Shown here piece after piece: positions 25,572 through 39,848 of a stretch of 64,000 nucleotides of DNA. Within the stretch, counting starts at the first letter, position 1, and each line of letters opens with the position of its first letter. Both the position numbers and the translations under genes were made by a program. This stretch comes from Mastigias papua (lineage: Eukaryota; Cnidaria; Scyphozoa; Rhizostomeae; Mastigiidae). The DNA lies in NCBI GenBank assembly GCA_964019165.1, contig OZ025281.1, positions 9,228,388 to 9,292,387 on the forward strand, given 5' to 3'. Under the pieces are notes generated by a model, which saw only the letters and a list, made by a program, of their open reading frames with translations, did no database searches and had not been told where the DNA came from.

Positions 25572-28500
25572 ACTTGGCCAGCCCTACCAGTAGGCCTACC
25601 ACCGCTCCTGCAACTGATCTGCCTCCAGTCGTGCCTGCCAATAGGCCTGCTAGCGTTCTACTTTGCCTGCCAATAGGCCTGCCGATAAGCCTGCTTGTCT
25701 GCTCATACACCTGCAAATAGGCCTACCTGCCGATATGACCGTGACTGGTCAAGGCAAATGGCTTGCCTGCCTGCGTCCAATACTCACTCACTCACTCAGT
25801 CACTCGGTCACTCGGTCATTCAGTCAGTCTGGCAATAGGTCTACCACTCGGCCAGCCCTACCAGTGGCCTACCACTTGGCCAGCCCTACCAGTAGCCCAC
25901 CACTTGGCTGGCCCTACCAGTAGGCCTACCACCACTCCTGCAACTGTTCTGCCCCATGTCCTGCCTGCCAATAGGCCTGCTATTCTGCTACTTTGCCTGC
26001 CAATAGGCCTGCCTGCATGCCCGCCGATAAGCCTGCTTGCCTGCTGATACACCTGCAATTAGGCCTACAAGCCGATATGACTGTGACTGGTCCATGCAAA
26101 TGGCTTGCCTGCCTGCTTCCAATACTCACTCACTCACTCAGTCACTCGGTCACTCGGTCACTCAGTCAGTCTGGCAATAGGTCTACCACTCGGCCAGCCC
26201 TACCAGTGGCCTACCACTTGGCCAGCCCTACCAGTAGCCTACGACTTGGCTGGCCCTACCAGTAGGCCTACCACCACTCCTGCAACTGTTCTGCCTCCAG
26301 TCGTGCCTGCCAATAGGCCTGCTAGCCTGCTACTTTGCCTGCTAATAGGCCTGCCGATAAGCCTGCTTGCCTGCTCATACACCTGCAAATAGGCCTACCT
26401 GCCGATATGACTGTGACTGGTCCAGGCAAATGGCTTGCCTGCCTGCCTCCAATACTCACTCACTCACTCAGTCACTCGGTCACTCGGTCACTCAGTCAGT
26501 CTGGCAATAGGTCTACCACTCGGCCAGCCCTACCAGTAGCCTACCACTTGGCTGGCCCTACCGGTAGGCCTACCACCGCTCTTGCAACTGATCTGCCTCC
26601 AGTCGTGCCTGCCAATAGGCCTGCTAGCGTTCTACTTTGCCTGCCAATAGGCCTGCCGATAAGCCTGCTTGTCTGCTCATACACCTGCAAATAGGCCTAC
26701 CTGCCGATATGACCGTGACTGGTCAAGGCAAATGGCTTGCTTGCCTGCTTCCAATACTCACTCACTCACTCAGTCACTCGGTCACTCGGTCACTCAGTCA
26801 GTCTGGCAATAGGTCTACCACTCGGCCAGCCCTACCAGTGGCCTACCACTTGGCCAGCCCTACCAGTAGCCCACCACTTGGCTGGCCCTACCAGTAGGCC
26901 TACCACCACTCCTGCAACTGTTCTGCCCCATGTCCTGCCTGCCAATAGGCCTGCTATTCTGCTACTTTGCCTGCCAATAGGCCTGCCTGCATGCCCGCCG
27001 ATAAGCCTGCTTGCCTGCTGATACACCTGCAATTAGGCCTACCTGCCGATATGACTGTGACTGGTCCATCCAAATGGCTAGGCTGCCTGCTTCCAATAGG
27101 CCTAGTATGTGGCCTGCCATTCACTCACTCTCTCACTCACTCACTCAGTCAGTCAGTCGGTCACTCGGTCACTCGGTCACTCGGTCACTCAGTCAGTCTG
27201 GCAATAGGTCTACCACTTGGCCAGCCCTACCAGTGGCCTACCACTTGGCCAACCCTACCAGTAGGCCTACAACCGCCCCTGCAACTGTTCTGCCTCCAGT
27301 CCTGCCTGCCAATAGGCCTGCTAGCCTGCTACTTTGCCTGCCAATAGGCCTGCCGATAAGCCTGCTTGCCTGCTCATACACCTGCAAATAGGCCTACCTG
27401 CCGATATGACTGTGACTGGTCCAGGCAAATGGCTTGCCTGCCTGCCTCCAATACTCACTCACTCACTCAGTCACTCGGTCACTCGGTCACTCAGTCAGTC
27501 TGGCAATGGGTCTACCACTCGGCCAGCCCTACCAGTGGCCAACCAGTTGGCCAGCCCTACCAGTAGCCTACCACTTGGCTGGCCCTACCAGTAGGCCTAC
27601 CACCGCTCCTGCCACTGTTCTGCCTCCAGTCCTGAATGCCAATAGGCCTGCTAGCCTGTTACTTTGCCTGCAAATAGGCCTGCCTGCATGCCTGCCGATA
27701 ACCCTGCTTGCCTGCTCATACACCTGGAAATAGGCCTACCTGCCGATATGACTGTGACTGGTCCAGGCAAATGGCTTGCCTGCCTGCTTCCAATACTCAC
27801 TCACTCACTCAGTCACTCGGTCACTCGGTCACTCAGTCAGTCTGGCAATAGGTCTACCACTCGGCCAGACCTACCAGTGGCCTACCACTTGGCCAGCCCT
27901 ACCAGTAGGCCTACCACCGCTCCTGCAACTGATCTGCCTCCAGTCGTGCCTGCCACTAGGCCTGCTAGCGTTCTACTTTGCCTGCCACTAGGCCTGCCGA
28001 TAAGCCTGCTTGCCTGCTCATACACCTGCAAATAGGCCTACCTGCCGATATGACTGTGACTGGTCCATCCAAATGGCTAGGCTGCCTGCTTCCAATAGGC
28101 CTAGTATGTGGCCTGCCATTCACTCACTCTCTCACTCACTCACTCACTCACTCAGTCAGTCAGTCGGTCACTCGGTCACTCAGTCAGTCTGGCAATAGGT
28201 CTACCACTCGGCCAGCCCTACCAGTGGCCTACCACTTGGCCAGCCCTACCAGTAGGCCTACCACCGCCCCTGCAACTGTTCTGCCTCCAGTCCTGCCTGC
28301 CAATAGGCCTGCTAGCCTGCTACTTTGCCTGCCAATAGGCCTGCCTGCATGCCTGCCTGCCGATAAGCCTGCTTGCCTGCTCATACACCTGCAAATAGGC
28401 CTACCCGCCGATATGACTGTGACTGGTCCATGCAAATGGCTTGCCTGCCTGCTTCCAATACTCACTCACTCACTCAGTCACTCGGTCACTCGGTCACTCA

Positions 28501-31500
28501 GTCAGTCTGGCAATAGGTCTACCACTCGGCCAGCCCTACCAGTGGCCTACCACTTGGCCAGCCCTACCAGTAGCCTACGACTTGGCTGGCCCTACCAGTA
28601 GGCCTACCACCACTCCTGCAACTGTTCTGCCCCATGTCCTGCCTGCCAATAGGCCTGCTATTCTGCTACTTTGCCTGCCAATAGGCCTGCCTGCATGCCC
28701 GCCGATAAGCCTGCTTGCCTGCTGATACACCTGCAATTAGGCCTACAAGCCGATATGACTGTGACTGGTCCATGCAAATGGCTTGCCTGCCTGCTTCCAA
28801 TACTCACTCACTCACTCAGTCACTCGGTCACTCGGTCACTCAGTCAGTCTGGCAATAGGTCTACCACTCGGCCAGCCCTACCAGTGGCCTACCACTTGGC
28901 CAGCCCTACCAGTAGCCTACGACTTGGCTGGCCCTACCAGTAGGCCTACCACCACTCCTGCAACTGTTCTGCCTCCAGTCGTGCCTGCCAATAGGCCTGC
29001 TAGCCTGCTACTTTGCCTGCTAATAGGCCTGCCGATAAGCCTGCTTGCCTGCTCATACACCTGCAAATAGGCCTACCTGCCGATATGACTGTGACTGGTC
29101 CAGGCAAATGGCTTGCCTGCCTGCCTCCAATACTCACTCACTCACTCAGTCACTCGGTCACTCGGTCACTCAGTCAGTCTGGCAATAGGTCTACCACTCG
29201 GCCAGCCCTACCAGTAGCCTACCACTTGGCTGGCCCTACCGGTAGGCCTACCACCGCTCCTGCAACTGATCTGCCTCCAGTCGTGCCTGCCAATAGGCCT
29301 GCTAGCGTTCTACTTTGCCTGCCAATAGGCCTGCCGATAAGCCTGCTTGTCTGCTCATACACCTGCAAATAGGCCTACCTGCCGATATGACCGTGACTGG
29401 TCAAGGCAAATGGCTTGCCTGCCTGCTTCCAATACTCACTCACTCACTCAGTCACTCGGTCACTCGGTCACTCAGTCAGTCTGGCAATAGGTCTACCACT
29501 CGGCCAGCCCTACCAGTGGCCTACCACTTGGCCAGCCCTACCAGTAGCCCACCACTTGGCTGGCCCTACCAGTAGGCCTACCACCACTCCTGCAACTGTT
29601 CTGCCCCATGTCCTGGCTGCCAATAGGCCTGCTATTCTGCTACTTTGCCTGCCAATAGGCCTGCCTGCATGCCCGCCGATAAGCCTGCTTGCCTGCTGAT
29701 ACACCTGCAATTAGGACTACCTGCCGATATGACTGTGACTGGTCCATCCAAATGGCTAGGCTGCCTGCTTCCAATAGGCCTAGTATGTGGCCTGCCATTC
29801 ACTCACTCTCTCACTCACTCACTCAGTCAGTCAGTCGGTCACTCGGTCACTCGGTCACTCAGTCAGTCTGGCAATAGGTCTACCACTTGGCCAGCCCTAC
29901 CAGTGGCCTACCACTTGGCCAACCCTACCAGTAGGCCTACAACCGCCCCTGCAACTGTTCTGCCTCCAGTCCTGCCTGCCAATAGGCCTGCTAGCCTGCT
30001 ACTTTGCCTGCCAATAGGCCTGCCGATAAGCCTGCTTGCCTGCTCATACACCTGCAAATAGGCCTACCTGCCGATATGACTGTGACTGGTCCAGGCAAAT
30101 GGCTTGCCTGCCTGCCTCCAATACTCACTCACTCACTCAGTCACTCGGTCACTCGGTCACTCAGTCAGTCTGGCAATGGGTCTACCACTCGGCCAGCCCT
30201 ACCAGTGGCCAACCAGTTGGCCAGCCCTACCAGTAGCCTACCACTTGGCTGGCCCTACCAGTAGGCCTACCACCGCTCCTGCCACTGTTCTGCCTCCAGT
30301 CCTGAATGCCAATAGGCCTGCTAGCCTGTTACTTTGCCTGCAAATAGGCCTGCCTGCATGCCTGCCGATAACCCTGCTTGCCTGCTCATACACCTGCAAA
30401 TAGGCCTACCTGCCGATATGACTGTGACTGGTCCAGGCAAATGGGTTGCCTGCCTGCTTCCAATACTCACTCACTCACTCAGTCACTCGGTCACTCGGTC
30501 ACTCAGTCAGTCTGGCAATAGGTCTACCACTCGGCCAGACCTACCAGTGGCCTACCACTTGGCCAGCCCTACCAGTAGGCCTACCACCGCTCCTGCAACT
30601 GATCTGCCTCCAGTCGTGCCTGCCACTAGGCCTGCTAGCGTTCTACTTTGCCTGCCACTAGGCCTGCCGATAAGCCTGCTTGCCTGCTCATACACCTGCA
30701 AATAGGCCTACCTGCCGATATGACTGTGACTGGTCCATCCAAATGGCTAGGCTGCCTGCTTCCAATAGGCCTAGTATGTGGCCTGCCATTCACTCACTCT
30801 CTCACTCACTCACTCACTCAGTCAGTCAGTCGGTCACTCGGTCACTCAGTCAGTCTGGCAATAGGTCTACCACTCGGCCAGCCCTACCAGTGGCCTACCA
30901 CTTGGCCAGCCCTACCAGTAGGCCTACCACCGCCCCTGCAACTGTTCTGCCTCCAGTCCTGCCTGCCAATAGGCCTGCTAGCCTGCTACTTTGCCTGCCA
31001 ATAGGCCTGCCTGCATGCCTGCCGATAAGCCTGCTTGCCTGCTCATACACCTGCAAATAGGCCTACCTGCCGATATGACTGTGACTGGTCCAGGCAAATG
31101 CCTTGCCTGCCTGCTTCCAATACTCACTCACTCAATCGGTCACTCAGTCAGTCAGTCAGTCTGGCAATAGGTCTACCACTCGGCCAGCCCTACCAGTGGT
31201 CTACCACTAGGCCAGCCCTACCAGTGGTCTACCACTCGGCCAGCCCTACCAGTGGCCTACCACTTGGCCAGCCCTACCAGTAGCCTAGCACTTGGCAGCC
31301 CCTACCTGTAGGCCTACCACCGCTCCTGCAACTCTTCTGCATCCAGTCCTGCCTGCCAATAGGCCTGCTAGCCTGTTACTTTGCCTGCCAATAGGCCTGC
31401 CTGCATGCCTGCCGATAAGCCTGCTTGCCAGCTCATACACCTGCAAATAGGCCTACCTGCCGACATGACTGTGACTGGTCCAGGCAAATGGCTTGCCTGC

Positions 31501-32602
31501 CTGCTTCCAATACTCACTCACTCATTCGGTCACTCGGTAACTCGGTCATTCAGTCAGTCTGGCAATAGGTCTACCACTCGGCCAGCCCTACCAGTGGCCT
31601 ACCACTTGGCCAGCCCTACCAGTAGCCTACCACTTGGCTGGCCCTACTAGTAGGCGTACCACCGCTCCTGCAACTGTTCTGCCTCCAGTCCTGCCTGCCA
31701 ATAGGCCTGCTAGCCTGTTACTTTGCCTGCCAATAGGCCTGCCTGCATGCCTGCCAATTACCCTGCTTGCCTGCTCATACACCTGCAAATGGCCCTACCT
31801 GCCGATATGACTGTGACTGGTCCAGGCAAATGGCTTGCCTGCCTGCTTCCAATACTCACTCACTCACTCACTCAGTCACTCGGTCACTCGGTCACTCAGT
31901 CAGTCTGGCAATAGGTCTACCACTCGGCCAGCCCTACCAGTGGCCTACCGCTTGACCAGCCCTACCAGTAGGCCTACCACCGCACCTGCAACCGATCTGC
32001 CTCCAGTCGTGCCTGTCAATAGGCCTGCTAGCGTTCTACTTTGCCTGCCAATAGGCCTGCCGATAAGCCTGCCTGCCTGCTCATACACCTGAAAATAGGC
32101 CTACCTGCCGATATGACTGTGACTGGTCCAGGCAAATGGCTTGCCTGCCTGCTTCCAATACTCACTCAATCACTCGGTCACTCAATCAGTCTGGCAATAT
32201 GTCTACCACTCGGCCAGGCCTACCAGTGGCCTACCACTTGGCCAGCCCTACCAGTAGCCTACCACTTGGCTGGCCCTACCTGTAGGCCTACCACCGCTCC
32301 TGCAACTGTTCTGCCTCCAGTCCTGCCTGCCAATAGGCCTACTAGCCTGTTACTTTGCCTGCCAATAGGCCTGCCTGCATGCCTGCCGATAAGCCTGCTT
32401 GCCTGCTCATACACCTGCAACTAGGCCTACAAGCCGATATGACTGTGACTGGTCCATGCAAATGGCTTGCCTGCCTGCTTCCAATACTCACTCACTCACT
32501 CAGTCACTCGGTCACTCGTTCACTCAGTCAGTCTGGCAATAGGTCTGCCACTCGGCCAGCCCTACCAGTAGCCTACCACTTGGCTGCCCCTACCAGAAGG
32601 CC
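25572..32602 (+). repeat. 7.0-kb block, copy 2
   Basis: Partner of 11705-18735, preserving even its internal 2.5-kb near-tandem repeat (now at about 25.9-28.4 and 28.6-31.1 kb). The G-to-A change at 31955 and T-to-C change at 31993 lie only 38 bp apart. A complete alignment was not run. Confidence 0.85.
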
Positions 32603-35600
32603 TATCACCGCTCCTGCAACTGTTCTGCATCCAGTCCTGCCTGCCAATAGGCCTGCTAGCCTGTTACTTTGCCTGCCAATAGGCCTGCCTGCATGCCTGC
32701 CGATAAGCCTGCTTGCCTGCTCATACACCTGCAAATAGGCCTACCTGCCGATATGACTGTGACTGGTCCAGGCAAATGGCTTGCCTGCCTGCCTCTAATA
32801 CTCACTCACTCACTCAGTCACTCGGTCACTCGGTCACTTAGTTAGTCTGGCAATAGGTCTACCACTCGGCCAGCCCTACCAGTGGTCTTCCACTGGGCCA
32901 GCCCTACCAGTGGTCTACCACTCGGCCAGCCCTACCAGTGGCCTACCACTTGGCCAGACCTACCAGTAGCCTACCACTTGGCTGGCCCTACCAGTAGGCC
33001 TACCATCGCTCCTGCAACTCTTCTGCCTCCAGCCCTGCCTGCCAATAGGCCTGCTAGCCTGTTACTTTGCCTGCAAATAGGCCTGCCTGCATGCCTGCCG
33101 ATAACCCTGCTTGCCTGCTCATACACCTGGAAATAGGCCTACCTGCCGATATGACTGTGACTGGTCCAGGCAAATGGCTTGCCTGCCTGCTTCCAATGCT
33201 CACTCACTCACTCAGTCACTCGGTCACTCGGTCACTCGGTCACTCAGTCAGTCTGGCAATAGGTCTACCACTCGGCCAGACCTACCAGTGGCCTACCACT
33301 TGGCCAGCCCTACCAGTAGGCCTACCACCGCTCCTGCAACTGATCTGCCTCCAGTCGTGCCTGCCACTAGGCCTGCTAGCGTTCTACTTTGCCTGCCACT
33401 AGGCCTGCCGATAAGCCTGCTTGCCTGCTCATACACCTGCAAATAGGCCTACCTGCCGATATGACTGTGACTGGTCCATCCAAATGGCTAGGCTGCCTGC
33501 TTCCAATAGGCCTAGTATGTGGCCTGCCATTCACTCACTCTCTCACTCACTCACTCACTCAGTCAGTCAGTCGGTCACTCGGTCACTCAGTCAGTCTGGC
33601 AATAGGTCTACCACTCGGCCAGCCCTACCAGTGGCCTACCACTTGGCCAGCCCTACCAGTAGGCCTACCACCGCCCCTGCAACTGTTCTGCCTCCAGTCC
33701 TGCCTGCCAATAGGCCTGCTAGCCTGCTACTTTGCCTGCCAATAGGCCTGCCTGCATGCCTGCCTGCCGATAAGCCTGCTTGCCTGCTCATACACCTGCA
33801 AATAGGCCTACCTGCCGATATGACTGTGACTGGTCCATGCAAATGGCTTGCCTGCCTACTTCCAATACTCACTCACTCACTCAGTCACTCGGTCACTCGG
33901 TCACTCAGTCAGTCTGGCAATAGGTCTACCACTCGGCCAGCCCTACCAGTGGCCTACCACTTGGCCAGCCCTACCAGTAGCCTACGACTTGGCTGGCCCT
34001 ACCAGTAGGCCTACCACCACTCCTGCAACTGTTCTGCCTCCAGTCGTGCCTGCCAATAGGCCTGCTAGCCTGCTACTTTGCCTGCTAATAGGCCTGCCGA
34101 TAAGCCTGCTTGCCTGCTCATACACCTGCAAATAGGCCTACCTGCCGATATGACTGTGACTGGTCCAGGCAAATGGCTTGCCTGCCTGCCTCTAATACTC
34201 ACTCACTCACTCAGTCACTCGGTCACTCGGTCACTTAGTTAGTCTGGCAATAGGTCTACCACTCGGCCAGCCCTACCAGTGGTCTTCCACTGGGCCAGCC
34301 CTACCAGTGGTCTACCACTCGGCCAGCCCTACCAGTGGCCTACCACTTGGCCAGACCTACCAGTAGCCTACCACTTGGCTGGCCCTACCAGTAGGCCTAC
34401 CATCGCTCCTGCAACTCTTCTGCCTCCAGTCCTGCCTGCCAATAGGCCTGCTAGCCTGTTACTTTGCCTGCAAATAGGCCTGCCTGCATGCCTGCCGATA
34501 ACCCTGCTTGCCTGCTCATACACCTGGAAATAGGCCTACCTGCCGATATGACTGTGACTGGTCCATGCAAATGGCTTGCCTGCCTGCTTCCAATACTCAC
34601 TCACTCACTCAGTCACTCGGTCACTCGGTCACTCAGTCAGTCTGGCAATAGGTCTACCACTCGGCCAGCCCTACCAGTGGCCTACCACTTGGCCAGCCCT
34701 ACCAGTAGCCTACGACTTGGCTGGCCCTACCAGTAGGCCTACCACCACTCCTGCAACTGTTCTGCCTCCAGTCGTGCCTGCCAATAGGCCTGCTAGCCTG
34801 CTACTTTGCCTGCTAATAGGCCTGCCGATAAGCCTGCTTGCCTGCTCATACACCTGCAAATAGGCCTACCTGCCGATATGACTGTGACTGGTCCAGGCAA
34901 ATGGCTTGCCTGCCTGCCTCTAATACTCACTCACTCACTCAGTCACTCGGTCACTCGGTCACTTAGTTAGTCTGGCAATAGGTCTACCACTCGGCCAGCC
35001 CTACCAGTGGTCTTCCACTGGGCCAGCCCTACCAGTGGTCTACCACTCGGCCAGCCCTACCAGTGGCCTACCACTTGGCCAGACCTACCAGTAGCCTACC
35101 ACTTGGCTGGCCCTACCAGTAGGCCTACCATCGCTCCTGCAACTCTTCTGCCTCCAGTCCTGCCTGCCAATAGGCCTGCTAGCCTGTTACTTTGCCTGCA
35201 AATAGGCCTGCCTGCATGCCTGCCGATAACCCTGCTTGCCTGCTCATACACCTGGAAATAGGCCTACCTGCCGATATGACTGTGACTGGTCCATGCAAAT
35301 GGCTTGCCTGCCTGCTTCCAATACTCACTCACTCACTCAGTCACTCGGTCACTCGGTCACTCAGTCAGTCTGGCAATAGGTCTACCACTCGGCCAGCCCT
35401 ACCAGTGGCCTACCACTTGGCCAGCCCTACCAGTAGGCCTACCACCGCTCCTGCAACTGATCTGCCTCCAGTCGTGCCTGCCACTAGGCCTGCTAGCGTT
35501 CTACTTTGCCTGCCACTAGGCCTGCCGATAAGCCTGCTTGCCTGCTCATACACCTGCAAATAGGCCTACCTGCCGATATGACCGTGACTGGTCAAGGCAA

Positions 35601-37295
35601 ATGGCTTGCCTGCCTGCTTCCAATAGTCACTCACTCACTCAGTCACTCGGTCACTCGGTCACTCAGTCAGTCTGGCAATAGGTCTACCACTCGGCCAGCC
35701 CTACCAGTGGCCTACCACTTGGCCAGCCCTACCAGTAGCCTACCACCGCTCCTGCAACTGATCTGCCTCCAGTCGTGCCTGCCACTAGGCCTGCTAGCGT
35801 TCTACTTTGCCTGCCACTAGGCCTGCCGATAAGCCTGCTTGCCTGCTCATACACCTGCAAATAGGCCTACCTGCCGATATGACTGTGACTGGTCCATCCA
35901 AATGGCTAGGCTGCCTGCTTCCAATAGGCCTAGTATGTGGCCTGCCATTCACTCACTCTCTCACTCACTCACTCACTCAGTCAGTCAGTCGGTCACTCGG
36001 TCACTCAGTCAGTCTGGCAATAGGTCTACCACTCGGCCAGCCCTACCAGTGGCCTACCACTTGGCCAGCCCTACCAGTAGGCCTACCACCGCCCCTGCAA
36101 CTGTTCTGCCTCCAGTCCTGCCTGCCAATAGGCCTGCTAGCCTGCTACTTTGCCTGCCAATAGGCCTGCCTGCATGCCTGCCTGCCGATAAGCCTGCTTG
36201 CCTGCTCATACACCTGCAAATAGGCCTACCTGCCGATATGACTGTGACTGGTCCATGCAAATGGCTTGCCTGCCTACTTCCAATACTCACTCACTCACTC
36301 AGTCACTCGGTCACTCGGTCACTCAGTCAGTCTGGCAATAGGTCTACCACTCGGCCAGCCCTACCAGTGGCCTACCACTTGGCCAGCCCTACCAGTAGCC
36401 TACGACTTGGCTGGCCCTACCAGTAGGCCTACCACCACTCCTGCAACTGTTCTGCCTCCAGTCGTGCCTGCCAATAGGCCTGCTAGCCTGCTACTTTGCC
36501 TGCTAATAGGCCTGCCGATAAGCCTGCTTGCCTGCTCATACACCTGCAAATAGGCCTACCTGCCGATATGACTGTGACTGGTCCAGGCAAATGGCTTGCC
36601 TGCCTGCCTCTAATACTCACTCACTCACTCAGTCACTCGGTCACTCGGTCACTTAGTTAGTCTGGCAATAGGTCTACCACTCGGCCAGCCCTACCAGTGG
36701 TCTTCCACTGGGCCAGCCCTACCAGTGGTCTACCACTCGGCCAGCCCTACCAGTGGCCTACCACTTGGCCAGACCTTCCAGTAGCCTACCACTTGGCTGG
36801 CCCTACCAGTAGGCCTACCATCGCTCCTGCAACTCTTCTGCCTCCAGTCCTGCCTGCCAATAGGCCTGCTAGCCTGTTACTTTGCCTGCAAATAGGCCTG
36901 CCTGCATGCCTGCCGATAACCCTGCTTGCCTGCTCATACACCTGGAAATAGGCCTACCTGCCGATATGACTGTGACTGGTCCATGCAAATGGCTTGCCTG
37001 CCTGCTTCCAATACTCACTCACTCACTCAGTCACTCGGTCACTCGGTCACTCAGTCAGTCTGGCAATAGGTCTACCACTCGGCCAGCCCTACCAGTGGCC
37101 TACCACTTGGCCAGCCCTACCAGTAGCCTACGACTTGGCTGGCCCTACCAGTAGGCCTACCACCACTCCTGCAACTGTTCTGCCTCCAGTCGTGCCTGCC
37201 AATAGGCCTGCTAGCCTGCTACTTTGCCTGCTAATAGGCCTGCCGATAAGCCTGCTTGCCTGCTCATACACCTGCAAATAGGCCTACCTGCCGAT
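32603..37295 (+). repeat. Type E-rich higher-order region, second appearance
   Basis: Spacings from 32753 read 398, 310, 359, 330, 398, 330, 398, 302, 301, 359, 330, 398, 330. The 310-bp monomer (33151) is a 302-bp form with one extra 8-bp GGTCACTC unit. Dimers of 728 bp lie at 34150-35276 and 36568-37694. A TCCAGCCCTGCC change near 33030 is private. Confidence 0.83.
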
Positions 37296-39758
37296 ATGAC
37301 TGTGACTGGTCCAGGCAAATGGCTTGCCTGCCTGCCTCTAATACTCACTCACTCACTCAGTCACTCGGTCACTCGGTCACTTAGTTAGTCTGGCAATAGG
37401 TCTACCACTCGGCCAGCCCTACCAGTGGTCTTCCACTGGGCCAGCCCTACCAGTGGTCTACAACTCGGCCAGCCCTACCAGTGGCCTACCACTTGGCCAG
37501 ACCTACCAGTAGCCTACCACTTGGCTGGCCCTACCAGTAGGCCTACCATCGCTCCTGCAACTCTTCTGCCTCCAGTCCTGCCTGCCAATAGGCCTGCTAG
37601 CCTGTTACTTTGCCTGCAAATAGGCCTGCCTGCATGCCTGCCGATAACCCTGCTTGCCTGCTCATACACCTGGAAATAGGCCTACCTGCCGATATGACTG
37701 TGACTGGTCCATGCAAATGGCTTGCCTGCCTGCTTCCAATACTCACTCACTCACTCAGTCACTCGGTCACTCGGTCACTCAGTCAGTCTGGCAATAGGTC
37801 TACCACTCGGCCAGCCCTACCAGTGGCCTACCACTTGGCCAGCCCTACCAGTAGGCCTACCACCGCTCCTGCAACTGATCTGCCTCCAGTCGTGCCTGCC
37901 ACTAGGCCTGCTAGCGTTCTACTTTGCCTGCCACTAGGCCTGCCGATAAGCCTGCTTGCCTGCTCATACACCTGCAAATAGGCCTACCTGCCGATATGAC
38001 TGTGACTGGTCCATCCAAATGGCTAGGCTGCCTGCTTCCAATAGGCCTAGTATGTGGCCTGCCATTCACTCACTCTCTCACTCACTCACTCACTCAGTCA
38101 GTCAGTCGGTCACTCGGTCACTCAGTCAGTCTGGCAATAGGTCTACCACTCGGCCAGCCCTACCAGTGGCCTACCACTTGGCCAGCCCTACCAGTAGGCC
38201 TACCACCGCCCCTGCAACTGTTCTGCCTCCAGTCCTGCCTGCCAATAGGCCTGCTAGCCTGCTACTTTGCCTGCCAATAGGCCTGCCTGCATGCCTGCCT
38301 GCCGATAAGCCTGCTTCCTGCTCATACACCTGCAAATAGGCCTACCTGCCGATATGACTGTGACTGGTCCATGCAAATGGCTTGCCTGCCTGCTTCCAAT
38401 ACTCACTCACTCACTCAGTCACTCGGTCACTCGGTCACTCAGTCAGTCTGGCAATAGGTCTACCACTCGGCCAGCCCTACCAGTGGCCTACCACTTGGCC
38501 AGCCCTACCAGTAGCCTACGACTTGGCTGGCCCTACCAGTAGGCCTACCACCACTCCTGCAACTGTTCTGCCTCCAGTCGTGCCTGCCAATAGGCCTGCT
38601 AGCCTGCTACTTTGCCTGCTAATAGGCCTGCCGATAAGCCTGCTTGCCTGCTCATACACCTGCAAATAGGCCTACCTGCCGATATGACTGTGACTGGTCC
38701 AGGCAAATGGCTTGCCTGCCTGCCTCTAATACTCACTCACTCACTCAGTCACTCGGTCACTCGGTCACTTAGTTAGTCTGGCAATAGGTCTACCACTCGG
38801 CCAGCCCTACCAGTGGTCTTCCACTGGGCCAGCCCTACCAGTGGTCTACCACTCGGCCAGCCCTACCAGTGGCCTACCACTTGGCCAGACCTACCAGTAG
38901 CCTACCACTTGGCTGGCCCTACCAGTAGGCCTACCATCGCTCCTGCAACTCTTCTGCCTCCAGTCCTGCCTGCCAATAGGCCTGCTAGCCTGTTACTTTG
39001 CCTGCAAATAGGCCTGCCTGCATGCCTGCCGATAACCCTGCTTGCCTGCTCATACACCTGGAAATAGGCCTACCTGCCGATATGACTGTGACTGGTCCAT
39101 GCAAATGGCTTGCCTGCCTGCTTCCAATACTCACTCACTCACTCAGTCACTCGGTCACTCGGTCACTCAGTCAGTCTGGCAATAGGTCTACCACTCGGCC
39201 AGCCCTACCAGTGGCCTACCACTTGGCCAGCCCTACCAGTAGGCCTACCACCGCTCCTGCAACTGATCTGCCTCCAGTCGTGCCTGCCACTAGGCCTGCT
39301 AGCGTTCTACTTTGCCTGCCACTAGGCCTGCCGATAAGCCTGCTTGCCTGCTCATACACCTGCAAATAGGCCTACCTGCCGATATGACTGTGACTGGTCC
39401 ATCCAAATGGCTAGGCTGCCTGCTTCCAATAGGCCTAGTATGTGGCCTGCCATTCACTCACTCTCTCACTCACTCACTCACTCAGTCAGTCAGTCGGTCA
39501 CTCGGTCACTCAGTCAGTCTGGCAATAGGTCTACCACTCGGCCAGCCCTACCAGTGGCCTACCACTTGGCCAGCCCTACCAGTAGGCCTACCACCGCCCC
39601 TGCAACTGTTCTGCCTCCAGTCCTGCCTGCCAATAGGCCTGCTAGCCTGCTACTTTGCCTGCCAATAGGCCTGCCTGCATGCCTGCCTGCCGATAAGCCT
39701 GCTTCCTGCTCATACACCTGCAAATAGGCCTACCTGCCGATATGACTGTGACTGGTCC

Positions 39759-39766
39759 ATGCAAAT
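39759..39766 (+). other. ATGCAAAT octamer in type B heads (exemplar)
   Basis: Type B monomers read GGTCCATGCAAATGG where type A reads GGTCCAGGCAAATGG, so a single G-to-T difference creates ATGCAAAT. This 8-mer is the canonical octamer recognised by POU/Oct-family factors in animals. I counted about 47 copies: only 2 in the first 9 kb, then one every 0.7-1.4 kb across much of 18-57 kb. Spread can be explained by higher-order amplification alone, so regulatory function is not implied. Confidence 0.55.
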
Positions 39767-39788
39767 GGCTTGCCTGCCTGCTTCCAAT

Positions 39789-39836
39789 ACTCACTCACTC
39801 ACTCAGTCACTCGGTCACTCGGTCACTCAGTCAGTC
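39789..39836 (+). repeat. Tetranucleotide tract inside the monomer
   Basis: Twelve consecutive tetranucleotides read ACTC x4, AGTC, ACTC, GGTC, ACTC, GGTC, ACTC, AGTC, AGTC. The GGTCACTC octamer behaves as an 8-bp VNTR. Most monomers have two copies, some have one (for example near 7273), and some have three (5337-5360, 33222-33245). The ACTC run at the left varies independently in 4-bp steps. This tract is present in every monomer and accounts for the 4- and 8-bp length differences between otherwise identical copies, such as offsets of 2678 versus 2670 between the blocks near 13.2 and 15.9 kb. Confidence 0.9.
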
Positions 39837-39848
39837 TGGCAATAGGTC

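Noticed and set aside
39789..39836. Nuclear-receptor response element (GGTCA direct repeats spaced by 3 bp)
   Set aside because: GGTCACTCGGTCA superficially looks like a DR3 element, but half-sites lack the leading A (AGGTCA) and the spacing follows directly from the tetranucleotide register.
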